Assembly: GCA_022376515.1 (NCBI GenBank)
Contig: WTXI01000048.1
Span: 124,001-188,000, forward strand
DNA: 64,000 nt
Direction: 5' to 3'
Source of the DNA: Lactifluus volemus
Taxonomy: Eukaryota; Basidiomycota; Agaricomycetes; Russulales; Russulaceae
Program-made: the position numbers and the translations under genes
Part shown: positions 22,256 to 33,470 of the stretch, piece by piece
Position numbering within the stretch: position 1 is the stretch's first letter
Layout: each line of letters starts with the position of its first letter
Notes under the pieces: model-generated
Seen by the model: the letters and a program-made list of their open reading frames with translations, nothing else
Told to the model about the DNA's origin: nothing
The model's database searches: none

Positions 22256-23458
22256 ATGCAGCTGCCCCCCGAGGTGTACTCGTTAATCGTGAAATATGTA
22301 GGAAGGCGCGCAGACCTATTTATGCTTTGTTTGGTCTCCCAGAGGTTCCGGACGGCCGCCGAACGTGAGCTCTATCGGACATTGGACATGGTCGAGCCCT
22401 CCGTCACAGTTATGGCCTGCGATGTCTTGGCAGAGCAGTCCAGGCTATCGCAGCTGGTCGTCACCCTCATATTATACCCTGATCAACTTGAAGGCCGCAG
22501 TGATAATACAAGTACTTCCCAAGCTCGACACACGTTCTCACCAGTCTCCGACTACTGGACCTCAGTTTCCAAGGCGCTTCAGAAAACCACGCATCTGCGC
22601 TCACTACGGATCTACTTGAACAGTGGCATCCCCACAAATCACGCATGGATACTAGGCGGCTGCAATTTCCAGCTTCATTCGTTCCACTGTGACCTTGCCT
22701 GGGACTCGCCCCTCGCATTCTTCCTCTCAACACAACGCGAACTCTCCGACCTGCACATTTCCGACTTCAACGAAGACGTCCCAGAAAATTCATTGATCAA
22801 ACCGCATTCTCTAAGACACGCACACACACTTCCTAGCCTCTCCATCCTTGATTGCACTTTTACCGAAGCCATCGGTGTCTTTGTTCCAGGCCGTCCTGTG
22901 ACCCACATCAAGACATGCTTCTCCAGCTCGAGTAACGAAGCCAGGCGCGTAGAACTGGCCCTACTCCTCGCCGACCTACGACTATCGACGCAGCCGATTC
23001 GCTCCCTAACCGTTGCGGACGAGTCGTACACGGCGACCTTCTCTTTGGAGTTCTTATCATCATTAGTCAGGGCGTTCGGGCCGACTCCACGGCTGAAATA
23101 CGTGGGACCTCTAGTCCTGCCTGTCGACGGACACGAAGTAAGCGAAAATGGGACGGGTTACCCACGTCCGACGGCAACCGGGCTAACTGTTTTTGTTTAC
23201 CAGCGGCTCGTGTTTTACGGAAAACTCGCACACATGCGCGAACTTCGGAGCGCAGAGCTGGATATTTCCGAGTGGGAACCGCCACCGTCCTCATTTGCGG
23301 CGCTGCGAGGACTCGCACGTGAGCTCCACTTATTTGTCCCATCCATCACTACGGTTGTAATCGTGAGGGACCTTGAACCAACGGTTCTTCGAGCAGTGGA
23401 TGGGCTATGGCAGATAGCAGATAACATCATTGCCGATACGGTGTGGAGATCTGTATGA
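22256..23458 (+). CDS. F-box-like domain protein (378 aa, or 400 aa if the intron is retained)
   Basis: The N-terminus (LPPEVYSLIVKYVGRRADLF, then LCLVSQRFRTAAEREL) is an F-box-like motif at residues 3-45, of the kind that binds Skp1 in SCF ubiquitin ligases. The rest is a leucine-rich body with LRSLRIYL and LRSAELDI segments but no clean repeat; such proteins are numerous in Agaricomycetes and their targets are unknown. A 66-bp segment (23138-23203) has GTAAGC and TTACCAG ends and a GCTAAC branch site, yet is in frame without a stop. Splicing it joins GHE to RLVFYG, which looks more natural; retention adds 22 residues. Confidence 0.8.
   Translation: MQLPPEVYSLIVKYVGRRADLFMLCLVSQRFRTAAERELYRTLDMVEPSVTVMACDVLAEQSRLSQLVVTLILYPDQLEGRSDNTSTSQARHTFSPVSDYWTSVSKALQKTTHLRSLRIYLNSGIPTNHAWILGGCNFQLHSFHCDLAWDSPLAFFLSTQRELSDLHISDFNEDVPENSLIKPHSLRHAHTLPSLSILDCTFTEAIGVFVPGRPVTHIKTCFSSSSNEARRVELALLLADLRLSTQPIRSLTVADESYTATFSLEFLSSLVRAFGPTPRLKYVGPLVLPVDGHEVSENGTGYPRPTATGLTVFVYQRLVFYGKLAHMRELRSAELDISEWEPPPSSFAALRGLARELHLFVPSITTVVIVRDLEPTVLRAVDGLWQIADNIIADTVWRSV
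23138..23203 (+). other. In-frame 66-nt intron of the F-box-like gene
   Basis: GTAAGC donor, GCTAAC branch-like site and TTTACCAG acceptor, length divisible by three and no stop codon. Either spliced or retained, the reading frame survives. Confidence 0.65.
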
Positions 23459-25917
23459 TCGTAGGATGGGCGCGGCGGCGGGAGTGCTGTAGTTGGTTTT
23501 GTTATTCTAAGTTAGACCACACGGCTTCTTGATAGGCACGCCACTTGCGCGCCACTTGTTCCGTTGATGTGACTTCCCCCTACACCAGTTATCAGAGCGC
23601 CAGATGTTTGGCAGACCCATTAGACTTTGGCAATCTAATAAACAATGTCCCCGGGGATTATCCTATAGATGCGTGGAGTGCGAGGTTGAGCTTATCTGAG
23701 CCCCGAAAAGAAGGTCGAATTAATCTCCTGCCAGTGCCTGCCAAAATTTGTATACCACTGGTAGCATTTCCATGGCAGGTATGGCCTACAAGTAGCAAGC
23801 AGAGTGCTATCACCTCGGCTATCTCCATTTGTACCTGTACCAGACTGACCAAGTAAGGTGTCTACTGCATTCTACCGATCTATCGGTGAAATGAGCGCGG
23901 CGATGCGGAGAAGGAGTGGCAGCGTACACCGAATGTCAACGTCAAGAGTAAATAAAGGTCCGACTCGGAGTAGAGTAGAGTACCATACACGTGGTGAATA
24001 TCGATAAACAACCCTCCCGTCGCGTGACGTGTAAATTGAAGATGGTCGGCACTCGAATGTATCAAACTTGCTTTTTGTTCTCCGTGCAGGTGGGCGTCAG
24101 TTAGACCCCCAAATCTCATTACGTTCTTTGTTCTCCAATTCATTCGTCAATTCTTCTAACAACTCTCAGGCTCATTGTCAAACGTTCCGAATAAGGGGCT
24201 CCGAACATCGATGTTGATCACCCTTCGTTCATCTACTTATCGCCATTCCACCAATTGAATCTCACGGCATCCTGCGTGTGCTTCCTTTTATTTTCCGTAC
24301 TCTGCCTAGACGCGGCACTTGAGGGTGTGTTCGCCGTCTAGAGGATAATGCCAGCCTTCACTACGACGCCTTCTACCTGGAAACGGCTTAGCTGTTTTCC
24401 AGAAATGAGGTTGTATAAAGCGTTCTCTCCATTTCCATATATGATATATTTTATCAGAACTACGAGGGCCACAGTTTTGCAGTTCGCACTTGGACATGTC
24501 TTACCCGAAGCGCGACGCGAACGTTACTAGTACGTGGCGTGGACCTCGAAGCCGCACTTGGATGAATGAATTGGTACCTCACATACACAATACAGCATGA
24601 GGTAACTTATGAGTAGAGTTTTCACCGGCAAGCGCTTTCGGAATAACCCGTCGCTTGATGATCGCGACTTCATTTCAGTAAACAACGCTGGTTGCTACAG
24701 TATGACCAAGAGAGCGTCAGGCACGCTCTTCGTTTGTCGACCCAGGAATCAAGAAATCACTGACAAGAAACGTTGTAATTGTCTGTCCACCATCATGTGC
24801 CATTTTTGTTGCCTAATTAGCCCTCAGCGATCGGTCATGACTCCAAGCCACACTCTTTTCTTGCCCCATTCCTGAAACTGCCTAGACTAGCATTCGATAG
24901 TTACCAACCCAAAACCAGTATAGTCTCTGCACGTGAATAGTCCACGGTTTGTGCCGTGCGTGAAACCAACTTCTACTAACAGGGCCCTCGAGCGTTATTG
25001 TCTTCTTTCTACATCTGGAAGTACTGATACCAGCCCTGCAGCTGGGCGTCTTGGCTTACGTGCGTTGAGTGTATCGTAACTCTGATGTGGGATGTACTAA
25101 CGGCATTGGGTGACGGCCTATGCGCATATCAGGTGTGTCATATGCCCAAGCTCTCGCAGATTCTGTCATTTTTTTAGCGACACACGATCGTATGGCCGTG
25201 TACGCGTTGCTTCCTCTGACTAATATCCATGGTGTTTGTCTAGCCAGGCCTCGACACGGAACAAATCTCAACCCAGCTTGTCGCATCACATTTTCCGTAC
25301 TCAGACGAAGCTCTCGAGCACTTCATCGGTGTCTTCATTTTATGCTATCCCCATCCCTATCCCTATACATTGTCCGCGAGTCAACGCTCAGTTCCGGATT
25401 ACCCCAACGTGTTAGAGGCGGAAATGAAACGGGCTCTCAGGTGGCACCTGACGAACGCCACAGGCCGATGTGGTGCCTTCGGCCATGGCTAACCACAACT
25501 ATTGATCCTCCGTTGAAGGGCTACCAAAATTTCCCATTATCGGCATTCTTGAACCGGCATCACGTTTCACGGGCCCTTGCACACTCTCAGGGAAGTGAGA
25601 AGTGGAAAATGTACGTGAAACACGAACTGCCTGCTCGAAATTGCCCTTTCTGTGCATAACAATGTAGCATGGCCATTACGCGCTGAAGGATGCTCTGATA
25701 GCACCGCCCCCTTACGGATCGATACGGGAAGCGCGGAATCTCAATGAAGCTTTTGCCAGCAAGCTGTTCACGGGGATCGTGGATCTCGCAACCCAATACG
25801 GTTTGAATCCCGGAACACGCGCTTCCAACGTTAACAAGCGGATGCTAAAAACGAAAATACCGAATATTATCATTATTTACACCGTGCGTGCCCGTACGTA
25901 TATCTGTGGAGCCAAGG

Positions 25918-26212
25918 TATAAAAGGTTATCCCAGTTTGTGGAGTAAGCATCAACATCTTTCCTCTATTATTCTCTCACCTGTTTACCTGTGCAATCTTT
26001 CGCTGTAGCATCTTTTCGCAGCCGACGTCCCTTGCCCCTCTGTTCCCTATGAAGCTCAGGACCGCGACGGCGCTGCCATTCGAGGCAGTCCATGCGTTTC
26101 TGATTCATAGCCGAAACAGACAGGGTAAGCGCTTTTGGTTGCCGATATCGCTCAGTGTGATCACGGCTCGCGTTCTGGACGGTTACTCTGTCGGCCGCAT
26201 CTCTAACCTATG
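25918..26212 (+). other. Possible small gene: TATA box, CT-rich leader, short open frame
   Basis: TATAAAAGG (25918-25926) precedes a pyrimidine-rich stretch and an ATG at 26049. The frame starts MKLRTATALPFEAVH and runs 55-60 codons to a stop at about 26212, with a GTAAGC donor-like site after RNRQ. The core-promoter arrangement is good; the peptide is not recognised and may continue after a splice. Confidence 0.22.
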
Positions 26213-27401
26213 ACTTGACGATGACCTTGCGGGGCAGCCTGCTCTGTAAGCTCTCGGTATACCCAGTCTCGACTATGCTGCAAGCCCCACGCAGGTGGTT
26301 TACTCTTAAAATCGTAGAATGTGTCGTTCGATTCCCGCACTTCTGAATATCGTTCTCTTCGTTGAGTCTTAGTATAGTATGAGCGGTTATGTACCTCTAT
26401 TCCGGTATATACTTCTGCTGTACAGTTATATATAGCTTATCTGTAATTGCAGCTCACCCATGGCGATTTCTGACTCATGGTTCGAAGATTTACCATTCAA
26501 CCTTACTTTGTGGTATGATCGACTATCGACTATCTTCCCCATCGATCGTTCTCGACAGCATGCTGGGAAATTGTGCTCGGTTACGAGCCACGAATGCTTC
26601 CCGACCACTAGCCCATTTGAGCACAATAAGATTAGCCAACTGCGGCGACTCGGTAAATCTCTGATATATTCGTCGACTCGGACTTTTCCTAAGTTACATC
26701 GACAACGTCAAAGATGAGGGATAATGCGGCAGTGATTCTATTTGATGCAATCGATTGCTTTGTACAGTGCTACTGCTAGAGGACAAGATAAGGTGCAACC
26801 GGAGGGGTGCTCGCAGGGATATGAAAAGGATGGCCGTCACAACCGGATAACATGTAAATCGATGAGAGTCCTTTTTGTTCGAGAGCAATTTCGATTTGCT
26901 CGAAAGTTTCCAAGATGACGGCCAGACGCTTTTCAAGATAAAGAAGACTAGGTCGTGTGTGTGGAACGGACGGGACAAAGAGTCGATAGAACCAAAGGGG
27001 GATAAAACAACGCGAGGGGTGAGGGGGGGACCGGGATGGCACTATTCGGCAAGCCAGGCAGGACGATTCGCACCCGATGACCGGAAAGCTGCGTATACCG
27101 CAGGACACCAGGTGGTCGCAAAAAGGAGCTGACGGTGTGGGCTGAAAAGACATAGGCGGCAAGGCATTTCTAATATTTATTGAGTGAAGTCACGCACCGG
27201 TAACGGAGGGGATAGACGGAACGGGGGCTACCACGGACCTTGCTTGGGACCTTGGGTGCTTCAGATAGGACAGATATGGTGAAAAAAGGACAGGATCTGG
27301 GTGCGGTGGGGGGGACTCACACCATACCAAGCGTTGCCATCCATGGTTGGAAACCGGTGTTGCGGGCATGAGAGGGCCAAAAGAAACAAAAATATGAGAA
27401 G

Positions 27402-27428
27402 AGGGTTAGGAGGGGAGGGGAGGGGAGG
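27402..27428 (+). repeat. G-run repeat, possible G-quadruplex
   Basis: Three tandem AGGGG units (27411-27425), with GAGGG just before them, form at least four G-runs of three or more on the plus strand. The composition fits a G-quadruplex or a simple repeat; no gene lies nearby. Confidence 0.4.
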
Positions 27429-30060
27429 ATGCGTAGTTGTTAGCGGCGGAAGGGAGTGGGGGGAGTGGCAGGTTCAGTATTTGGAAGGTGTTAGAGGGGT
27501 TGCTTGCCGAAACCGCCACCGAAATTCCCTCACATGGGACTCGCTTTTTTTTCTGAGTATGTGAACTGCTGCGCACGTGTCCCGCTTCAGAGTTACTGGG
27601 GACAGCCAAATTATAATAAATTTAAGTTGAAATTGGTCTCCCTCCATCTAGTCCACGCTAACTTACCTGCCTTACTTGATTCAGGGCTCCTAGCCTATGT
27701 CCCGGAGCCATGTACGAGTACCACACGGTCCCGTTGCCTCATCGAGTGGCTGAGCACGATAGAACATCAGGGCTTATACCAATATTAATTCTCCGCAGCA
27801 GACAAGGCGAAAAATCAAAAGAAGGTTTGATCGATATGAGGTGAAGTAGACGAGTACGATAGCTTCCGATGCGCTCCACTTCCCGTACAAACTGCGTTCC
27901 CCGCAAAGGTTGACGAGCGTCTCCGACAACGCGTGATTCTCTGCTCGGTTGTCCGATTTTGGTTTGCTGAGTTCTCGACGGAAAATGCGTGAGACGGAAC
28001 AGCAGACGGAACAAATCAAAAGCGTTGCTTCATTTGTTCCGTGAGCAAGAAGCACCACCGTACCCCGAGGTCTCCCAGCTGATTCTCGGCGGAGATTTTT
28101 TTTTTCTGCAAGACGGCAAGTTGTGTAGGGTTGTGTATGGCATGCGTAAATTCGAGAAATAACTGACACCAACCTGTATAACGGATTGCCGTTATGGTTC
28201 CAGAATTGGCTTATCCGTGGCCGCCGTGGCCCGTGTTTGAGATTGGAAGAAACCAAAAAAAGATTGGAGCCGAGTTAGAGGTCGTCCCACCGCACGGCAG
28301 GGAGGAATGCTTCAAGTCAAGTGACTGCTGCTGGAATCCCTAGTACCTTAATACTTGAGATGCAAGTCCCAAGGATGTGGCGTAAGCAGGTTCACATGGG
28401 CTCCTTGTCAAAACAGAAGCCGAAATTTATCCTATTGCGCAGGCGGTCACATCAGAGACGTTCCGTGACTGAGGCCAGGAAAGCGCGAGGCCGCAACCCG
28501 AGTACGGCATCGTGGGGCCAGGGGCGGCGTCTGAACCAATTAACTGAGCTGAGGTCCTTGTTTAAAAGGGGTAGCCAGCGTTGCGTCATCACCTCTAGGC
28601 GGTGCATTCTGGCACTACCGCAGGTACTGGAAGATTTCCTGCGTACTGGCTAGCCTGTCGTGGATTCGCAAGGTTAAACGCGAAAGGATCACTTGATCGT
28701 TGGCTGTGGGCTGAGTTTATGATATAGCCGTGTTGTCAGCCGTGTGACAAGCTCAGCTTTGAGAATTTCATAATCCCAAGTAGGAACCCACGGGTGCGCA
28801 AAAGGTTCGCGTATGCCACAAACGGCAATGAGCTAAGCCAACAAGGGTAAGGTAGAGTAAAATCTGTGTTGAAAAGGCTGAACGGCTGTATGATGTAAAG
28901 TTGTGAAATGAATCACCTGCCTACGGCATCCCCTGCAACTCTGAGCGCTCTGAAGTCGAGCGTTAAGTTGTATAGAAGGATACTGGGTTCTTCAGATTGC
29001 GAATCCTCTTGCATCTACTGCAGAAGGCGTACAGAACAGTAAGTGTTTATTTTGGGACGCGAGACGAGTAGAAGGCTACCAGACGCACTGTACAAATCCA
29101 CAAGTTAAAGGATCCCAGTCGCAGCCCCTAAACTGGCTTTCTGGATTAAAATCACCTCGAAATGGTATTCCACAAACCAACAACGGCCATGTTTGCTGAG
29201 CTAGAAATTCTAAACTCCAAGCGTCCATAACATAACGTGAACGCAATAATGGCATGGCACAAAACTCAGAGATCAAAAAGCTCGATCAAGGTGATATAGA
29301 GGCACTACGTTTAAATGCCGGACAGGAGAATCGGGGGCATTAGCAGTGAAATCCCAAACCTTTTTTTTTCACACTTCAAGGTTTCACAACACAATTGTCA
29401 GAGGAAAGTACTGATGAAACTTCCTCAACTGGGTGGCGGAGCGCTCATGCTCTAATGCTAGAATGCGCACCAGGGCAAACTCAATCGCGTAGACTGCGAT
29501 GAACACGTATATTCTTTTTGTCCCTCAAGATGGCAATGGATAAAGACGCCCTTCAAGGAGTTGGTACCACTCAATGGTGAGACAATGACGAGCTTGGCTT
29601 GCCTTCCCGTTGTTCTGCCTCTGAACAGGGTGTAGTCGCAGCGACAGTGCCGAATTCATCAGATGCGATTCAGAGAATATTGACGGCTTGTATGGACATA
29701 CTGTCCTTTATGCGACAGACACGGGACGCCCAGCAAAGGTGGGGTGACATGGCTCGGCCTCCGTTTACAAACGTGCCGGCACTGCCCCGCCAGCCTTTTT
29801 CAGGATCCATCAGAAAACAGGGGTGGTCCGCCCCACGCTGAAGGAGATGGCTTGATTTGATTTACGGAAACAGCTGAGTTTTCAGTACTGAGGGTCTGGC
29901 TATGTTTGCATAGTCCGGTAAATTATATTCCGGTTCACTACACAGAGATTTTGGGGCAGTCTATACGAAGAGGAAGGCGGAGACGGTGCTGTACAGTACA
30001 GTACAAAGTCACAATTCTGTGAAACCAAAAAAACTAACCGACGCACCAGTGACGCGTGCA

Positions 30061-30939
30061 TCACCTGCGCGCAAAAGGGATCTGAAATCCAGAGAGGAGT
30101 TGCCTTGCTCGCTCCTGCGCACCGGCTCCGCTTGCATTCGTGATGAAGTGTATGTGCATTCCGTAGGTCTTCGGGTAAGCCTCCTGGTTGACCTCGATTT
30201 GGGGGAAGAATCCCATCGCGTCTGGCGGGAGACCAAAAGACACGACGCCAGACACGCCGGCTGGGGTCTGAAGATTGGCCGACGCGGGGGGAAGGAGGAC
30301 GCCTGAAAACTCGCGGAGACGGGGGAGGACGAACTCGGTGAGGGTGCCGAGGAACTCGTACATCTTTGTGCCGCGCAAGTCAACCTTTGCGCCGAGCGGG
30401 ATCCCGGGGCGCACCCAACCACCAACGGACTTGACACCACGCACAATCTGCACGCCGGTGCTGCCGCGTCGGCCACCGCCGTGCTCCGTTTCGCCGGACA
30501 GGGCGCGAAGGGCCATGATGGGACCAAGCAGATTCTGGCGACTGACGATGGCATCCTTGGCCATAGTGTGCAGCTGTATGCGTTCCAGACGGACAACATT
30601 CTCCGAGGTCGTCGGGGGTGCGGGCTTGCGGCCGAGTTGGGAGCCGCCGACGGGTGGGTTGTGTCGCAACTTGACGTATGGATCTTCTGGGTCATACATG
30701 AGGCGGATTTTGCGAGGTGGTGGGCGCGAGCCACTCTCGTGCTTGTATGTCATGTATAAGAGGTCATCAGTGAGAGTGTTGTGATAATGCTGAGCGAGGC
30801 GGGAGAGGTGAGTGTCGCGCACGACAATGTCAACGTGAGGTATCGGAAGGCCACGTTCATCGTGGAGAAGTTTGCGTATTTTTCTGTTTCCGGGTGGTCT
30901 CAAGCTACGACCGGCCGTTAAAAGAGAGCGAACGGACAT
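30061..30939 (-). CDS. MRPL7: Mitochondrial large-subunit ribosomal protein uL5m (292 aa)
   Basis: A single minus-strand frame of 292 residues starting MSVRSLLTAGRSLRPPG, a basic, Ser/Arg-rich start suited to mitochondrial import. The C-terminal two thirds carry the ribosomal L5 blocks: IVRGVKSVGGWVRPGIPLG, KVDLRGTKMYEFLGTLTEFV, LPRLREFSGV and the C-terminal FGLPPDAMGFFPQIEVNQ with YGMHIHFITNA. Fungal Mrpl7 has this architecture: a mitochondrial N-terminal extension followed by the L5 fold, in the 54S subunit central protuberance that binds 5S-type contacts. It shares a 131-bp promoter with PEP12. Confidence 0.92.
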   Translation of the reverse strand: MSVRSLLTAGRSLRPPGNRKIRKLLHDERGLPIPHVDIVVRDTHLSRLAQHYHNTLTDDLLYMTYKHESGSRPPPRKIRLMYDPEDPYVKLRHNPPVGGSQLGRKPAPPTTSENVVRLERIQLHTMAKDAIVSRQNLLGPIMALRALSGETEHGGGRRGSTGVQIVRGVKSVGGWVRPGIPLGAKVDLRGTKMYEFLGTLTEFVLPRLREFSGVLLPPASANLQTPAGVSGVVSFGLPPDAMGFFPQIEVNQEAYPKTYGMHIHFITNASGAGAQERARQLLSGFQIPFARR

Positions 30940-31070
30940 GGCCTCAACACAGAGGGATGAGAGGGAAAATGTTGTCCAAATTAGGTTACATACCCAATCA
31001 CGTGTTCACAACTCACCCGTGATTGGTTGGTACAAACACGGACACACGCATACAACTGGTGTGTAGCATC
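30940..31070. promoter_or_regulatory. Compact divergent promoter MRPL7/PEP12
   Basis: 131 bp separates the start codons. It contains CCAAT (30994-30998) directly abutting a CACGTG E-box (30999-31004), and an opposed ATTGG (31022-31026). The two CCAAT boxes therefore face away from each other, as expected for a bidirectional promoter. Confidence 0.6.
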
Positions 31071-32212
31071 ATGAGCTTTCAAGACATAGAAGCTGGCTCT
31101 ATTCATCCCCCTCATTCATCCTCCCGAAATACTTCCCAGTCACCAGAAGAGTCAGCTTTTGTCAACTTGCAGTCTTCTCTTTCCATCCAAGTCTTCAAGA
31201 TACATGCAAATGTACAAGGCATCCTCAAGCTCGTCGACCAGCTAGGGACCACTCGGGACTCATCCTCACTACGCAAGAGCCTGTGCGTTTCACCCTCTTC
31301 CTTCACGATAGAATCTCTCAACTGTTCTCTCTCAGGCATGATCTCACAGAGACGACACGTGCTATGACAAAGCGCGGTTCGGATGATCTCAAGAAACTAG
31401 CCGCCCTACAAGCAACCTTGGTGCGCCCTCGTTTGCATACACCTCAAATAGGTACTCGAAGCTGATAGCAATATAGCCGAACAAGAAGACGCAGATGCAA
31501 AAGACTGCTCACGATTTCCAGTTGTCATTCGTTGCGTTCCAACGAGCGCAGCAAGTAAGCGCCGAGAAGCAGCGCACGGTTGTAAAGACAGTAAAGTTGG
31601 CAGTGGAGGAGGATCCCGCAACGTGAGTGGCCCGTCTTCGTTGCAACACGTTCTAGTTGCACAGCCGATTGTTGCTCAATCTTCTAGGCTCAGTCAACAC
31701 GTGGATCCCGCACCTGAACAAGTGCAGGCCCAAGCCATGCAGTCCCAGCTCTCCCCGCATGAACTCGCATACCAGGAATCCCTTATTCAGGAGCGCGAAG
31801 CTGAGATTAGAGAGATTGAAACCGGTATTCATGAGCTTTCAGAGATTTTCCGTGACCTCGGTACACTCGTACATGAGCAGGGTGGGATGCTTGGTCAGTC
31901 CCCTTTGACACTTCACCTACCTTCATACGTGCTGAATAACATTTCCTGCGCTTGCGTATCATAGATAACATCGAATCAAACGTTTACTCCATCGCTGTGG
32001 ATACTGCCGGAGCCGCAGAGGAGCTGTCGACTGCATCAGAATATCAGCGTAAGGCTGGACGTCGAGCAGCCTGCCTTGGCCTGATCCTTATTATCGTCGT
32101 TGCTGTTGTGTTACTTGCTGTGCGACACCCATTTTCCTCACGACCATCTGCTGCTCTACTGACGGACCATCCAGATCCTATCGTAGTGGATGGTGGATGG
32201 TGGCTGTGTTAG
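31071..32212 (+). CDS. PEP12: Syntaxin, endosomal/vacuolar Qa-SNARE of the Pep12 type (298 aa, 5 exons)
   Basis: Exons 31071-31282, 31336-31420, 31477-31622, 31688-31893 and 31965-32212 join in phase to 298 residues. Residues 30-140 hold the N-terminal Habc-like helices (FVNLQSSLSIQVFKIHANVQ, then KRGSDDLKKLAALQ, then HDFQLSFVAFQRAQQ). The SNARE motif runs from about 185 to 245, with zero-layer Gln212 in LVHEQGGML. A single membrane anchor, CLGLILIIVVAVVLLAV, is at 253-269. The protein is a tail-anchored t-SNARE for fusion at late endosomes. Oddly, 29 residues follow the anchor, longer than usual, so the last exon may be mis-spliced or read past a lost stop. Exons 3 and 4 were placed by phase and family match. 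Confidence 0.88.
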
Positions 32213-32819
32213 CGAACGATTTCTACTATGGTAACCTAATGGCTTTTGTATATTTAGTGCCCTTATATGATACCAGGCTGACCCCTTTGGGGTTGCTAGT
32301 GTGCAACATTAGCATCTGGAACTGCAGCGTATGATGATATTCCGGAATGCTCTCCTGAGTCCCCTCTTCTGATCGCACGTTGTTCGCCTATTGCTGAATG
32401 GTTTCACCAGCGTTACCGATCAGGCACGCCATCCTTCAGTGCAGTCGATTTTCGGCGCTGACCTCATTGTTACTGCCACTCACAGCTGCCGAACGGTAAC
32501 CGCAATTAATGTCGTATTTAGAATCCCCCGAAAATGGAGCCAGGAACTACCTTGCGATCGTGATTCTGAGAAATGAACTTTGTCAAAGTGAGCCTCACCT
32601 CGTGAAGGAGTGAGGTGTAGTACTGTAGCGGACACAATTGCGGATGGATAGCCAAATTTCGACAACCAACCGAACCCAATCCCAAGTTCAGTGGGTCCTC
32701 TTTTGACCACGAAGGGACCTTTTTGTCTACTGTCAAATTTTTGAGTTTCCAAATGATACAGTTTTTTTTTACAGAGGGCCGCAGCTGTTCACTTTCTAGA
32801 TTTGAATCATTGTCCGATC
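32213..32819. other. Intergenic
   Basis: About 0.6 kb between PEP12 and the truncated DUF6533-type copy. No gene was seen. Confidence 0.4.
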
Positions 32820-33470
32820 TCTTCATATACTCCTACCTTACAGCCCCTCTCCAGCTACCTTATTCCCCTTCGACGAGCGACAAACTTGAATTCCATATAC
32901 AATCGATTTTGAATGTGGTCATGCTGTCCCCCAGGGATGACATTATCAACCAGGATTTCCGAAACTTGTGCATGCTCATGTGGTTCAATCACTACCAATT
33001 TCCTGGCTCAAAGAGTACCTTGTTGACATTTTCCCATTCAGGTTGTTGATGAAGGTGTGCGCAGGGCCATCAGGCCAACGTGCCTCCAACAGGTCGTGCC
33101 AACTAAACTGAGGACAGTGTTTTGGATTGGTAGGCTTCACAGATATTTATGTGGGATTGTATTGTTTCCTTCTCTGACGATGTGCTGTTGGCCTGCGTGT
33201 GTTGTGTGTCATGTGCAATCTGATCAAATACAGAAGTTGAATACATATGGAAAGGCCAAAATGTTTGTAAGTCTGGCTCATCCTACATGTCGCTGATAAT
33301 ATAAGTTGGATGACTTTCAGCTATCTATCTCTTCATCGTGGCCGATCCTCCATTTGATACAGTGCCTTTTATGGCCACCTGACGTGCTTGGGTAAACTCT
33401 TTCAATTTCAGTGCCGCTATCTCATTCCCTTCTCTGCCCTCAGACACTTCCTGGACCCCACAGGTGAGCC
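32820..33470 (+). pseudogene. Truncated 5' duplicate of the downstream DUF6533-type membrane gene
   Basis: DNA here parallels the first exons and introns of the gene at about 35.4-35.97 kb. A segment reading DIINQDFRNL corresponds to QTIDADFRDA. GGCTTCACAG followed by a frame reading MWDCIVSFSDD corresponds to GCTTCACAG then VWDHIITFSDE. After the intron, EVEYIWKG corresponds to VEYIWKRPKG, and CTATCTATCTCTTCATC and CGCTATCTCATTCC correspond to the next two exons. Similarity stops at an intron donor at about 33470, and the remaining exons are absent. Several splice sites and the frame are degraded (TTTGTAAG for a donor), so no product is expected. Confidence 0.65.

Larger units (their letters stand above)
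23459..30060. other. Gene-poor region of 6.6 kb
   Basis: No gene with recognisable family content was found on either strand. The longest frames (25120-25659 on plus, 27774-28256 on minus) have no motifs and mixed composition. A TATAAAAGG at 25918 followed by a CT-rich leader and an ATG at 26049 is the best unexplained promoter-like signal. A G-rich repeat lies at 27402-27428. The region may be decayed repeats or hold non-coding RNA. Confidence 0.4.

Noticed and set aside
25120..25659. 179-codon plus-strand frame in the gene-poor region
   Set aside because: No recognised motif, no promoter or splice context, low-quality composition.
25780..25825. Sequence resembling a tRNA B box (GGTTTGAATCCCGG)
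   Set aside because: The T-stem does not pair and no A box lies at the right distance.
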